64,000 nucleotides of DNA from Porphyridium purpureum. Taxonomy: Eukaryota > Rhodophyta > Bangiophyceae > Porphyridiales > Porphyridiaceae. How positions within the stretch are numbered: position 1 is the stretch's first letter; each line of letters opens with the position of its first letter. Below the pieces are notes generated by a model. It ran no database searches. It saw only the letters and a list, made by a program, of their open reading frames with translations, and was not told the origin of the DNA. Location: NCBI GenBank assembly GCA_008690995.1, contig VRMN01000013.1, forward strand, positions 248,001 through 312,000. Reading direction: 5' to 3'. This document shows, one piece after another, positions 48,889 to 59,373 of the stretch. Position numbers and translations under genes: made by a program.

Positions 48889-50241
48889 TTAAGACTTCTT
48901 GCCAAGCGGGTCCAAATCGGCAAACAAGTCTGCCAACGGATCTTTCTTCTCGGGCTGTGCTGAGGGTGGATTCTGCATTTCAGGGGCCGCCGGCGTAGCG
49001 AATGGATCAGGACCAGACACATGCGCGGAGTGTAAAGGGTCGTCAGAATTCCCATTCGTCGAAATCACCGCAGACAGCGGCACCGGAGGCCGCTCGGGCA
49101 AGTTCGAATATTTCTGCACCAAATCTGGCGGCGCTTGCTGTTTTTGTTGTTGGAGCTGCTGCTGCTGGTGTTGCTGTGGCTGCACTGGCGTCGGCGACGA
49201 CGACGCTGCCACTCCAAGAGCGCCCATCATTGCAAGCATGTCAGACGGCGCAGCCGCGGCTGTTGGCGCAGGCGCCGAGGCCGACTCGAATGCGCCAAAG
49301 TCCGCCCAATCGTCCATTGCGGCCTGCTTTGCTGGCGGCGTCGGCTGGCTGGATGTCTGGTCGGCCGATGATGAGGCAGCTCTGGTTCCAGGACCCGAAG
49401 CGGCAGGCAAAAATGAGGCAAACGGGTCCTGTTGCAGAGAATTTGTCGCAACCGCGCCACCCGTTGGCAAGGATGCGGGCTGGCCTGGATTCGGATTATC
49501 CAAAAGCCACGCCACGCACGATTCCAAGTCTGTACCGGCATGCTCAATGGCGACGATGGCTTGCGCCGCAGTAAAACCCATGCCTGTAAGCTTGATAACC
49601 ACTGCGGCGCGCTGCTTTGAGGTTGGGCCCGATGTTGGCGCCGCCGGTACCGCGGGTGCTGGCACGCCTTGCGCTGCACTAGCGTCAAATGGGCTCTGCT
49701 GTACAGACGTACCGAGCGAGGACAGACCTGACCGTCTTTCGTATGACTTGTTCATCATCGGCGTCTGCTGCGGAGGCTGTGTTGGGCCGGCCCCATGCGG
49801 GGCGACTTTCTGGGTAAGTTCTTTCGGAGGCGGCGCTGCGGGAGATGGCCCCTTCGACATGTACATACGCTTCTCATACTTGTCCCTAATGAAGCGCTCC
49901 ATGCCGGCCGGATCCTTCTGGGGGTCTGGGCGGCGGAAGTTTGCCGGAAGGTTCCCCTCAAACTTTTGTTTTGCCCATGCGTTCCCGCGGCGCTGGATGA
50001 GCTCGATCTGCTCCGGAGTCCATGTGTCGAGCATGATGGAGCGCACGACCGAGATGTGGGTGCCCATCTTGCGGTGGAGCCCGGAGCACGCAATGCAGAG
50101 GAACACGCCGAGATTGGTCGACGCCCAGCGCGGCGTGGCCTGCAGGCAGTCTGCGCACGCGCGGTTCTCTGGCTGCGCAAGCAGGTGCCTCAGTATCTTC
50201 TGGTGCTCATCGTTCAGCCGCGCGTCCTTCTTTGTCGCCAT
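48889..50241 (-). CDS. ArfGAP with UBA domain
   Basis: 450 residues from the ATG at 50241. The zinc finger C29-x2-C32-x16-C49-x2-C52 is exact, with RWASTNLGVFLC inside it and the catalytic Arg57 in LHRKMGTHISVVRS. KFEGNLPANFRRPDP and FIRDKYEKRMY complete the ArfGAP domain (to about residue 130). A UBA-type three-helix segment at about 204-249 reads LTGMGFTAAQAIVAIEHAGT then DLESCVAWLLDN. The rest is Pro/Ser/Gln-rich with a poly-Gln stretch near residues 350-365 and acidic DPF/DPL motifs at the end, as expected for clathrin-adaptor binding. It should switch off Arf GTPases in vesicle traffic, closest to the SMAP/AGD5 type. The UBA is an addition found in some fungi and protists. Confidence 0.88.
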   Translation of the reverse strand: MATKKDARLNDEHQKILRHLLAQPENRACADCLQATPRWASTNLGVFLCIACSGLHRKMGTHISVVRSIMLDTWTPEQIELIQRRGNAWAKQKFEGNLPANFRRPDPQKDPAGMERFIRDKYEKRMYMSKGPSPAAPPPKELTQKVAPHGAGPTQPPQQTPMMNKSYERRSGLSSLGTSVQQSPFDASAAQGVPAPAVPAAPTSGPTSKQRAAVVIKLTGMGFTAAQAIVAIEHAGTDLESCVAWLLDNPNPGQPASLPTGGAVATNSLQQDPFASFLPAASGPGTRAASSSADQTSSQPTPPAKQAAMDDWADFGAFESASAPAPTAAAAPSDMLAMMGALGVAASSSPTPVQPQQHQQQQLQQQKQQAPPDLVQKYSNLPERPPVPLSAVISTNGNSDDPLHSAHVSGPDPFATPAAPEMQNPPSAQPEKKDPLADLFADLDPLGKKS

Positions 50242-50814
50242 CGCGCCTTTGCCCGCGACCGCAACGCCGAGCACCGCCTGGACCCTTCACCAAGATCACG
50301 CGCGCGTGCCGGCTCACCGCCTCCGCCACCCAACACACCGCGGCAACCCGTCACGCCGAGCCGCGCTTCGGTGTCCTGCACGCAATGCCAATGCGTGAAA
50401 TCCATGTCCATAGTAAAAACGAGCGCTTTCATATAAGATCATTTTCTAAAACCTTTTTTAAACATATTTTAACTCTTCAACTGCTTGGGAGGTGTGAAGA
50501 TATCACTGTACACAGCCACCTTATGCAGGAGCCGGAGCACGTGAGGTCGCGAACCGCGACGTGTCCTGTGGATGGCGCGAAAGGCGGAAAGGGCGTGACG
50601 ACCCCTTGCCGTGCTGGCAGGGCGTCGCAACCCGTCCGGGCTGCCGTGCAATTACTCTCGGGGACAAGCACGTCCGCACATGCAGCGCGTGTTGCCTTCA
50701 CCTGCCCTGCAGGGCACACCGTCGCATTATATAAAGAGCGCCTCGCCCCACGATTGCATGCGTAGGGCTTCAGTAAAGGAAGTAAGGTGAATACAGGAGA
50801 ATAGCAGTCTTCAC
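50242..50814. other. Intergenic, boundary of the repeat-rich region
   Basis: Promoter of the ArfGAP gene with octamer CACTGTAC at 50504-50511. To the right of it the base composition begins to fall in GC. Confidence 0.45.
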
Positions 50815-50826
50815 TTGCACATCATC

Positions 50827-51471
50827 ATGGCGCTCACCTTCGGTAACACCATCCCCACGGTTCTTTCGGGCATGCCTGTTCAACAGGTTATGAGCCCAGC
50901 CTTTGTGCTGCGAGCCGATTGTGCGAATTTTCCGAGTTGGTGCGTGAGGGTGAAGTTGCTTCTTTGCGAGAAGGAAGTATGGGAAGTAGCCGTTGGGGGA
51001 AAAACGACTGGTGCGGCGCCCGGAGAAGCGGCGACTGCAGGTGCATCAATGTCGACATCTCGAGACACAGCAGTGGACGCCGTGAAAGATCAGAAGGCGA
51101 AGGGCTTGATTGGATCCATGGTCGATGAGACGCTGATGCACGTTGTGGCCGACTCGGAGACGGCGGCAGAAGCATGGACCAAGCTTGAGAAGATGGCGAA
51201 ATCCGCCGCGCCGGTTTACGAGCGCGAGCTCCGCAAACAGCTCGCTAATTTTGGCCAAAACACCGGCAAGCCGGTTGGGAATTTGCTCGGAATCATGGCA
51301 GTGTTGCGCAGAGAATTGCGTTTGTTGGGTGTGGAACTATCTGAGGCAGAATACGTACAGGCATTGTTCGAAGCACTGCCTGTCGAGTTCGCGGCCACGG
51401 AGCAAGCATGGATATCCGGCGGCGGAAAAGCAAGCGTAGATGAACAGTCGTTGGGTGCGCTATCCATTTAA
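50827..51471 (+). mobile_element. Ty1/copia-like gag frame, lone relic
   Basis: One uninterrupted frame resembling the gag region of copia-type LTR retrotransposons (UBN2/gag-2 type): a Trp-containing start of the helical domain, then the segment ending around LPVEFAATEQAWISGG. No zinc knuckle, protease, integrase or polymerase follows directly, so as an element it is incomplete. The intact look of the gag part suggests a fairly young insertion or a retained host use. Confidence 0.55.
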
Positions 51472-54400
51472 AGTAGATCATAATGTATAATATAATCCGC
51501 ATCTAGGGTATCTCGAATCAAATCCAGCATTTCATGCATAGTATACAATTCAATAAGTTTAGAAGGTTTGAACTACTTTACTGTAAAAATCAATGCATTG
51601 TTTAAAACCACAATAAATATTCATGTTGCGTGTGCCTTCTGCTGTTTTCAGTAATTGTGACTAGAATACTGTATCTAGTATGTAACGAAATGTACATTTT
51701 AAATGAAACTCATAATTTCGTGTGTGACATGCAGTCTGATGCGCACAATAGTATGACTAGAAATGTAAGAAGCAATTTTATTTTGTAGTACCGCAGGGGC
51801 TCCTCTTTAATGTGTTCATTAAAATGAAACAACGCGTCGAGATTCTCTGCATAGAATTATGACCAGCACCATTTGGGCTAGTTGGGTTGTCGGTTACCTA
51901 TGCTACATGTAATCGCACTTCGATTCGTCTATTCATGACGCTTGTCTGGTTATGATTAGACGTTGTGGTCACCTAGAAAGGTCCTTTGCATGGTTAATCC
52001 TCATAATGTTTCTCGCATCCGCCGCACTTGAGCCCCTCCTTTGAACGCGCCCGTGCAAATGTCGCATCCACACACAAGTCACGTGGCGCCTCAGAAAAGA
52101 TTAGATGCGCACGTAAGCCATTTGACGGAATTTCCAAACGCCATAGGGGCACATGTTCGTATTCGCTCAAACCTGGGTAAAGTCATGAGAAGGCTTTGGT
52201 CCACCTTTCTACGGCTAAACGTTCTCACCGACTCTCAGACTGGGTCGCTTTCGTCTTGCAAGCGGTTACTCCAAACTTTCGATGTTCGTGGAGGTAGTGC
52301 CTGCTAGACATCGCTGCTCTCACCCAGGTGTATGCCCAAACACCATGTTGTGTATGCTGAACAGATTGAACACTAGACGGCTAGATGAGCCTCATCCAAT
52401 GCGTTCTTAAGGGCTTCGTATTCGTGTTGCGTAAAGAAACCGCCAAGCGATTTACGCCTTGCGCCAGGATGGTCCGTGTCAGAGACCCAAATACCGCACC
52501 TTGACCATGCTAGGTTGTGTGGACGATCCTGCAGCTTCTCTTCAGCAAGCTCATTTCAAGCACGGCGCGTAGCGGCTCTACTCTCCTGGCAGCCATAGGA
52601 ATCGCTTTTCCGGTAACGTACCCGACCCATCCTGTGCGCGCACTGCACCTTCCCACAGATCCTAGCTGCAAAGTGTAGGCATAGATTCTCTCTGGCATTC
52701 ATTAAGTGAGGGACCAAATAATCCCCAGATTCACGGTTCCTGGTTCCGACCCATCCGTTTGCGCCCCCGTAAGAAGTGGCATTTCTCAGGTTGGTGGCAC
52801 GACGCACATTATAGTCCGTGCGCCCTTCCGGTCCACTTGTACGTACTTTCGAAGTTTGTCCGCAATATTCTGCCAGACCTGTCCTCTTCTATTATGGGAT
52901 TCATAAGTGAGCTATAAGCCACAATTTGTCTACAAGGGTGCAATCTTTCCGATGCACCAAAAAGCGCCGGCAGCACCCGCGCTTCCCGAAGATACTTCCA
53001 CATGTATAGACGGGAAACGCACTTCATCAGTGGACATTTGGTTACTCTTGGGCCTATTAGTGTCAATGGATCCGTTTGCCTTGAACAAGGTTCCTGAGGC
53101 TGACCGTAAAGCTGCAGAATTGTCGGTCTTACGCTTCAATGACACTATCCGGTCTTTAACTGATAAGGGTTGCTTCCATTGCCACAGCGTGATAGTGCTT
53201 TTTCCGAACAATCTCTGATCCGAGACAGCTTGCCGAATGGATTTTGGAATCATCCGCTCCGTGTATGTCATGAAGGGACTTCTTCCAAAAGCAATACCCG
53301 AGTTTCCGTTTTCATTAGTCCACCTCTGAAAGTGGCCAGGAGCCCACAAGCTTAGTGCTTGTACAAGACAGAAACCCGTGGGCTACGTTTGTAGTTTTCA
53401 ATCTGCATGTACTTGAAGCTGGTTCTTGTCAGTAACACCATCGTCGCATATGATGAATCAAGCAGGCATTAACTAGTATCAAGACAGGCGTGCAGTGTGT
53501 TCTTTTCTTGCAATCTTTTAAAATTGCCACAGTTTCTTCCTTGCCTTTCTTCGTTTCACCGTGTTATATCCTGACTTATTATTTGGTCACGCGATGAGGG
53601 CGGCCCTTCAGATTAATCTGAGGGGATGTCCTTTCACCATCACTGTCGCTGGCATTCGCTAGATGCCCCCTGCTTGCATCATCACGCGTCATAGGCGTGC
53701 GCTGTATTGTTTTCTTGATGTGCGACGGGCCGATACTCAGGACCTTGCTATAAAACGACTAAAAGCACTCCTCATAGAACCACTGCATATCCCTCGCATG
53801 AGCCTCTCTATTTCTGTCCGTGTGCCTTATACTTGTATGTGCAATACGATCCAAACCACAACAGTTCCGCCGATCAGAATTGCTTGAAGTCTCAATCTCA
53901 TAGAGTTCGGCGCTCTTTTAGAGCCTGAAACATTAGGCCACAGGTCTTCACTCACAAAGCCCGAGTGATGATCCCAATGGGGTGGCTCTTGAGCAAATCC
54001 CTGCGAAGGCCGTGCTTGTTCGGATGCAAAAGCCTCTTCCCGTTTGAACCATTAGGCATGAACAAAATCCGACACTTGATTATCACGTGGATCGTATGGA
54101 AACGACTTTTTGTTACTGTTTGCAATGTAAAGTGCACTTCATGTTCGAGCTCAGAAATGCAAACCCATAAGCCGAGTTTCTGTGATTCCCTGTTTGTTCA
54201 GTACGAGTTCGTGAAGCCCCACCTCCCCATTTCGCGGCGTAATCGTGCCTTCACAAGATTCGCCACAGTCTAAGCATGCTAAAACAGGAAACACGTACCT
54301 GTTTCATGCTAATGTCCTTCTTCTCTATCGGTCCTAACTATCTGAGTAGAAGGTAGTCCGACCACAAAACAGGTGCCATCATCTGGAAAGTCATTCGACC

Positions 54401-55772
54401 ACACGTCATGAAATGCGTTAAGATGTCGCCCATTGTGCAAAGTGTACAAAGCCCTTGCAATTTCCGCTAACATGAAGCGTCAACATCGACAGCATTCAGG
54501 CTGAACTTTCGTACCTGTACATCATTTCTTTTGACCCAACCAACACAAACCAGAATCCTAAGTGCTGGCTTTTGACACATTCATCCCGTCAACGGAGACT
54601 AATTCCGCCCATACCTCTTTCTTGCAGTCAGGACTGTCGGTACTGTTTGGAAGCAGATGTGAGTTCTCACGGAACAACGTCTAGGCTTTGTACTTGAACA
54701 AGACAATGCAATCAGTACAGATTCAGTAAAGCCTGTAGCATCCATGATGGTCAAAGAAAGAATACTAGAAAGACGCTTCTCCACTCTATTTGCAACCCTT
54801 TGCGTATTGTCCTCAGCCACCGAACAAGGCTAGCACAATTTAGTCACAGGGTCGTTTCCGGATCACATTGAGTCGTGTACCTTTCACTTTGGGGTACGTT
54901 CGTAAAACACTTTTAGCTCCAAGCTGGTGAGATTATGCTGAATCTTTCATGAAATGAATCCACGGAAATGGCAAAAAGTACAGGGTCCATATCATACGAG
55001 CGCTCATGTAATGCTGGTGAGCAAACGTGTTGCAGATTCAAACAAGTTATGCTTTGCGAAACGCCAGGCGAGTGATCGATATCCAGATGCATGCCGGTGA
55101 TTCGTTTAGTCCCCGGATGAAGCAAAACACGGCACCAGCTTCTCGCTTCTGTCAGTTTAGACGCGCAGTCGATCCCGTGCCTTTGAAGTCTATGTTTTGT
55201 TGATATTTTTCACGTCATGAAAAGTCTACCCAGTCGCTCATGTTGGGCGTCGCTGTTCACCCTTATATGTCCGCACGGGCGTCCCATAAATCCTTCGTCA
55301 CCTTTCAGCTTTCTTCTTTCGGGGCGTCCACCCTTTCCCCAACTTCCTGCGCGGCGTGATTCACACTTTATATCGAAGATACGGCATTTGAATAGGTAAT
55401 TGGAAATAATTCTCTTTCTCACGCGTTTGGCACGTTCATCTGCATTCCTATTGAGATCAGTGAAAATCAATTGTTATGTAATTCATTTGTATGTATTCTT
55501 CGGGAAAGCACTAAAGCAGCTTGTGAGAAAAAAAAAATGAACGCAATTTGATATGTCCTAGTCGTGTGTCCGCCAGTGACTCATCGACTTGAAAACATTT
55601 GGCGCGCAAGCTTATTGTGCAAATCGAGTTGCCTGTACCCCCATGTGTTCTGTACAAACTGGGCGCAGAGAACAAGTCGAGAACAAAAGTGTGGCGGACT
55701 TTGTGCAAGTTCTGTGCTGAAGCAAACGCATTCTGGATATAGAGATCAAGAGTCGTACAGAGAGAAGCCACG
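51472..55772. other. AT-richer region with decayed repeats, no host gene recognised
   Basis: About 4.3 kb with no long frame on either strand. Translated stretches on the minus strand near 53250-53330 and 55030-55110 recall the RNase H end of copia-type elements. The rest, including 51480-52000 (very AT-rich), holds nothing I can name. Confidence 0.45.
52900..55130 (-). mobile_element. Decayed Ty1/copia-like fossils
   Basis: At least two separate stretches resemble the RNase H region of copia-type elements on the minus strand. The copies are broken many times over and no ends or LTRs could be recognised. Old by appearance. Confidence 0.35.
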
Positions 55773-58049
55773 ATGGGCAGAGGCCGCAATCCACGTCGCG
55801 TTGCGGCTGGTCTGCCCAAGAGCGATGATGCGAAAAAAAATCGAATTGCCTCGGTTCTGCCAGCCAAGAATGATGAAGCGGGTTGGTCTGGAGTGCGTCG
55901 TTCAAACAAGGTGTCAGAGATGGGTCGAAACCGCAAGCGCAAAACACGAAACGAGGACGAGATCGAAGATTCAGATGGCTCGCTGCACAGTTGCTCCCGT
56001 GCTGAAGCTCAGCAGCGAGCTGAGGAGCATCAAGCGGCCGCACGGCGAGCTCCGGAAATGTCCGTTGCCGAAACTCGAAGTGTACGGAATCCAGAGGCTG
56101 AAACCCGGGCTATCGAGGATACCAGGGCCGAAGAGCGAGTGCGTGAGTGCGCCGGTTCCGAGCAGGCCGATGAACAAGACATTGAAGATGACAAGCATTC
56201 AAGTGCTGCTGTCTGTGTCCAATTGCAAACTTGCCGTACCAAGTACGTGAAGCGCTCGAATGACGTAGTAGGACGTTCGAAGCGGGGACTCAAGTCATTC
56301 GCTACCGTTCGAGGTCTTGTGCGTCGTGGCATTGTACCGGCCCGAGGAACCTGCACAGACCTTCTGTTTGAAGGCGGTATCGACAAAGGCAACCTCGACC
56401 ATTTGCTCCAAGCAAGTCTTGTCCACGATTGGCATGCAATAGAGCGTGCCATTGTAGTAGTCGATGGTCGCGGGACATTGAATCAATCGTATACAGTGGA
56501 GAATTTGTCTCCCGATGCGCTGACGCGAAAACTTGATTCAGAAGTGTCGCGGATTAGAAGTTCCACTGCTTGGCGGATGGAAGAGCCACAAGAGCGGTCC
56601 GATCACGCGCATGGTCTTGGATTTGCTTTTCAAGGAGTACCGGCCGCTATTTTACCATCTCTACAATCAGAGACCATGGCTCGTGATGTACAGCTTTCAA
56701 ACGCCTTGCACGCAAGTTATAATGGAGCGCGGTGCGTGGCATTGACAAGGATTCGCCGAGGAATGGTGTTGGCAGCCCGCGAGGTTTGGGGTGATGAAGA
56801 ATTGCACGTTCCAAAAATCGACGGTATTCCCGCGTTGCGACAGATTGTGCTGGCAGGCACTTTGCGCCTCGCACTCTTTCCCAATTCGCTCCAGTGGCAA
56901 GCGCATGTTAGAACACTACTGTCCATCAAAAGCGCGCATGTGGCGACATATCTCGATCAGCAAGTAAGCGCGGTTCAAGCCGGACAGAAACACGTGATTG
57001 GCGGGATAGAGAGATCAGGCGACGGAGCGTCACAAAGTGGCAGTATGATCACGCGCGGAGCAGGAGTCACGGTGGTCGCGGCACAAGAATCATCCGCGTC
57101 GGAAGTCGAATACGATAGCGCATTACAAACAAGTGCCACGGTTGAGCAGTCATCTTCTGCAAATGTGCGGCATGTAACCACAGCAGGCTTGGAAGTACGA
57201 CGCCAGGATAGAGCGTATGAGGAGAGCCCATCTGACTACTGCGTCCGTATCCAGACTATCTTGGACATATTTTACGTGATATACAGTGCCATGACTCATC
57301 TTATTGCCGAAGACTTCACAGGCTTTCATGTGGACCGTATCTACAATGCGTTTCTGCGTAATTGCGACGACTTGCCGATGATCGGACATGCAGGAGAGCG
57401 CGGTGCATTTGGTTCGACAGGGCAGCCGTACATGTGGAGTGTGCCAGTCATGGAGCGTATGCTGTTTGAACCAGACAATCCGGCGCAGATGTCCATGCGC
57501 ACGATTGGAGTGAACCTGGAAGTTTTAGCCATGGCACAGCTACGCAGTATTTTCATTGTGACGGTTCGAAAGAGCGCAATGGAGCACGAAAGTGACACGT
57601 CTAACCCTGAAGACATTGTGTCGTGGGAATGGAAGACCGACAAGCCTCCGTGGAACCATCGCATAAGCTGGACAGACGCCAGCGTTAAATGCGATGGAAC
57701 GCACGGGTATACAGCCCTAAAGATACAGATTAGAAAGCAACGCAGGGAGCTGCTTCAGCAGCTACGAGTGCACGGTATTCCAATTGAAGAAAACGGTCAC
57801 GTCGTGAAAGAGTTGCAGCACGTGGCAGACTTGACAGAAGTCAAGCGTCGATTGTGCTTAGCGATTCAAAATGTCCGCAAACGAGTCCGCCCAAACCATG
57901 CAGGACTCGAGGACAATGCAGATGGGTCGACAGAACCGAACAGTGATCAGCCTATGCACGTTAAAAAGAGGCAGGAAGAAGACGCTCTGAGTGCGTTGCA
58001 GAAAGCGTGGTACGATAGTGTACGCGATTACCCGCCAACAGAATCATGA
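55773..58049 (+). CDS. Hypothetical protein, 758 residues, not recognised
   Basis: A single ATG-initiated frame of 758 codons inside an otherwise gene-poor stretch. The first 160 residues are very charged and basic, then acidic (RNRKRKTRNEDEIEDSDGS). Residues 170-420 have a mixed alpha/beta look with phrases such as VRGLVRRGIVPARGTCTDLL and LRQIVLAGTLRLALFPNSLQ. A hydrophilic Ser-rich linker follows, then a second folded part with DIFYVIYSAMTHLIAEDFTG and WEWKTDKPPW, ending in a Lys/Arg-rich helix. No signal peptide or membrane segment. I see no polymerase, transposase DDE or protease motif. It may belong to a mobile element or be a lineage-specific nuclear protein. Confidence 0.5.
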   Translation: MGRGRNPRRVAAGLPKSDDAKKNRIASVLPAKNDEAGWSGVRRSNKVSEMGRNRKRKTRNEDEIEDSDGSLHSCSRAEAQQRAEEHQAAARRAPEMSVAETRSVRNPEAETRAIEDTRAEERVRECAGSEQADEQDIEDDKHSSAAVCVQLQTCRTKYVKRSNDVVGRSKRGLKSFATVRGLVRRGIVPARGTCTDLLFEGGIDKGNLDHLLQASLVHDWHAIERAIVVVDGRGTLNQSYTVENLSPDALTRKLDSEVSRIRSSTAWRMEEPQERSDHAHGLGFAFQGVPAAILPSLQSETMARDVQLSNALHASYNGARCVALTRIRRGMVLAAREVWGDEELHVPKIDGIPALRQIVLAGTLRLALFPNSLQWQAHVRTLLSIKSAHVATYLDQQVSAVQAGQKHVIGGIERSGDGASQSGSMITRGAGVTVVAAQESSASEVEYDSALQTSATVEQSSSANVRHVTTAGLEVRRQDRAYEESPSDYCVRIQTILDIFYVIYSAMTHLIAEDFTGFHVDRIYNAFLRNCDDLPMIGHAGERGAFGSTGQPYMWSVPVMERMLFEPDNPAQMSMRTIGVNLEVLAMAQLRSIFIVTVRKSAMEHESDTSNPEDIVSWEWKTDKPPWNHRISWTDASVKCDGTHGYTALKIQIRKQRRELLQQLRVHGIPIEENGHVVKELQHVADLTEVKRRLCLAIQNVRKRVRPNHAGLEDNADGSTEPNSDQPMHVKKRQEEDALSALQKAWYDSVRDYPPTES

Positions 58050-58640
58050 AAGGGGCAAGTGAATACCGTTCCTGCAAGTTAAATTGCTCGTGCACAAAAG
58101 TACTTTGCAATTGCATAGGGTCAACGGGTTGCTGCGGACGTCCGGCAAAGGCGCAACCATTGCTTGCAGCATTGGACTTCTCCGTTGACAAAAACAATGC
58201 GAGGAGCGCTCCGTGTCCGACGGATACGTGCCCAGGTAAGCTTCGACGCGTTTGCCGAGCTCGAATTGTTCCACTGGTGTGAGCACGCCCTTGCAAGCAA
58301 AGCCTATACTCTGCACGATAAAGCTGGCCAATTGCGGCGAAATTATGGCTCGCGAATAGGCCAGCAGGCGACACGTGATCTTGTTTAGTACACCATGCAA
58401 AACGTGGTCACGCAGCAGTACGTGGCCATTGCACTCAAACTCGTCCACGCCAATTGCACCGATTTTGCCAGACTTGAAGTCTCGCACTACAGCAACTGCA
58501 TCCGTGAATCCAACTCGGTTCGTGTTTTCTAGGACCACGCCGCCTTCGAGTGTTGCAATCGCTGCGTCGTTGATCGTGAACACGGTGTCTCCACCAAAGG
58601 AGCGTGCCGCAAAATGATGTCGAACCTCAGGCGCAGGGCA
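58044..58640 (-). pseudogene. Fragment of an unrecognised gene, probably broken
   Basis: A minus-strand frame open from 58640 to 58044 reads like folded protein (FTINDAAIATLEGGVVLENT, then GAIGVDEFECNGHVLLRDHV, then SRAIISPQLASFIVQSIGFA) but has no ATG near its start. Another protein-like stretch on the same strand in a different frame (about 58870-59210, with EIESLDDTFGTLDIDCDNHL) may be an upstream part of the same gene. Either several introns or decay would explain it. Its 3' end overlaps the end of the 758-residue frame by a few bases. Family unknown. Confidence 0.35.
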
Positions 58641-59373
58641 TCAAGACTCACCGATTCAAACCAGCTCGACAGTGTGCGAAGACTCAATCGCATGGTGAAT
58701 CAAAGTTTTGCTGACTTATTCCGCCAGAATCAATACCACATGCGTTCACGCAGTCAGTGCACGGAAGACGGCACGTCTTGTCTCCCACTTCCTGCCCGCT
58801 CGGTAGCACAAACGTCAAATTTGCCTCTGCCCGCGCGTCCACACGCTTGTGGCACATTGCGGTGCAGGTTCATGACACGGGGAGCGTGAGCTGTGCTACT
58901 GCCACGTTCAATACACAAGTAACGCGACTTGGCTGCATGTGGCGAGAGTGCGCAGTTTCGTAATTGAATTGCAGTACGTCCAACAGTGACGGATGGCGCA
59001 TTGCGATCACCTTCATGACAAACTCACAGGGCACGCGCAAAGAGACCGCATTCTGTATGTTGGTACAACATATACTCATCGCGCGCACGCCCTGGTGGAT
59101 TTGTATTTTGGCGCATCACCGCAGCAAAAACGACAAGTGGTTATCGCAGTCGATGTCCAACGTGCCAAACGTGTCGTCCAGCGACTCGATTTCTGGTGCG
59201 ACCGTGCTAAAGATCACGCAGTGTGTGATTGTAGCGCAGTCGCGTCACTGCTCGGTCGCCTCTAGTCACTGCTCGGTCGCCTCTAGTCACAAACAAGAAG
59301 AAACACAGCTTTCGAGTGTTGTGCTGGCCGTGCGCGCCATCATGCACACTTGCTGTATGATGCAATAGTGAAG
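58641..59373. other. Region between broken gene and DIS3-like gene
   Basis: Includes a possible upstream part of the broken minus-strand gene (about 58870-59210) and a short tandem duplication at about 59247-59289. No intact gene. Confidence 0.35.
59247..59289. repeat. Two-copy 21-bp tandem duplication
   Basis: The unit CACTGCTCGGTCGCCTCTAGT occurs twice in a row, identical, in non-coding DNA upstream of the DIS3-like gene. A simple recent slippage or repair event. Unit shown is split here as CACTGCTCGG plus TCGCCTCTAGT. Confidence 0.8.

Noticed and set aside
48899-50398. 499-codon plus-strand frame
   Set aside because: Exact antisense shadow of the ArfGAP gene.
55564-56250. 228-codon plus-strand frame at the start of the orphan gene
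   Set aside because: Overlaps the 758-codon frame in another phase, with no domain; the longer ATG frame is preferred.
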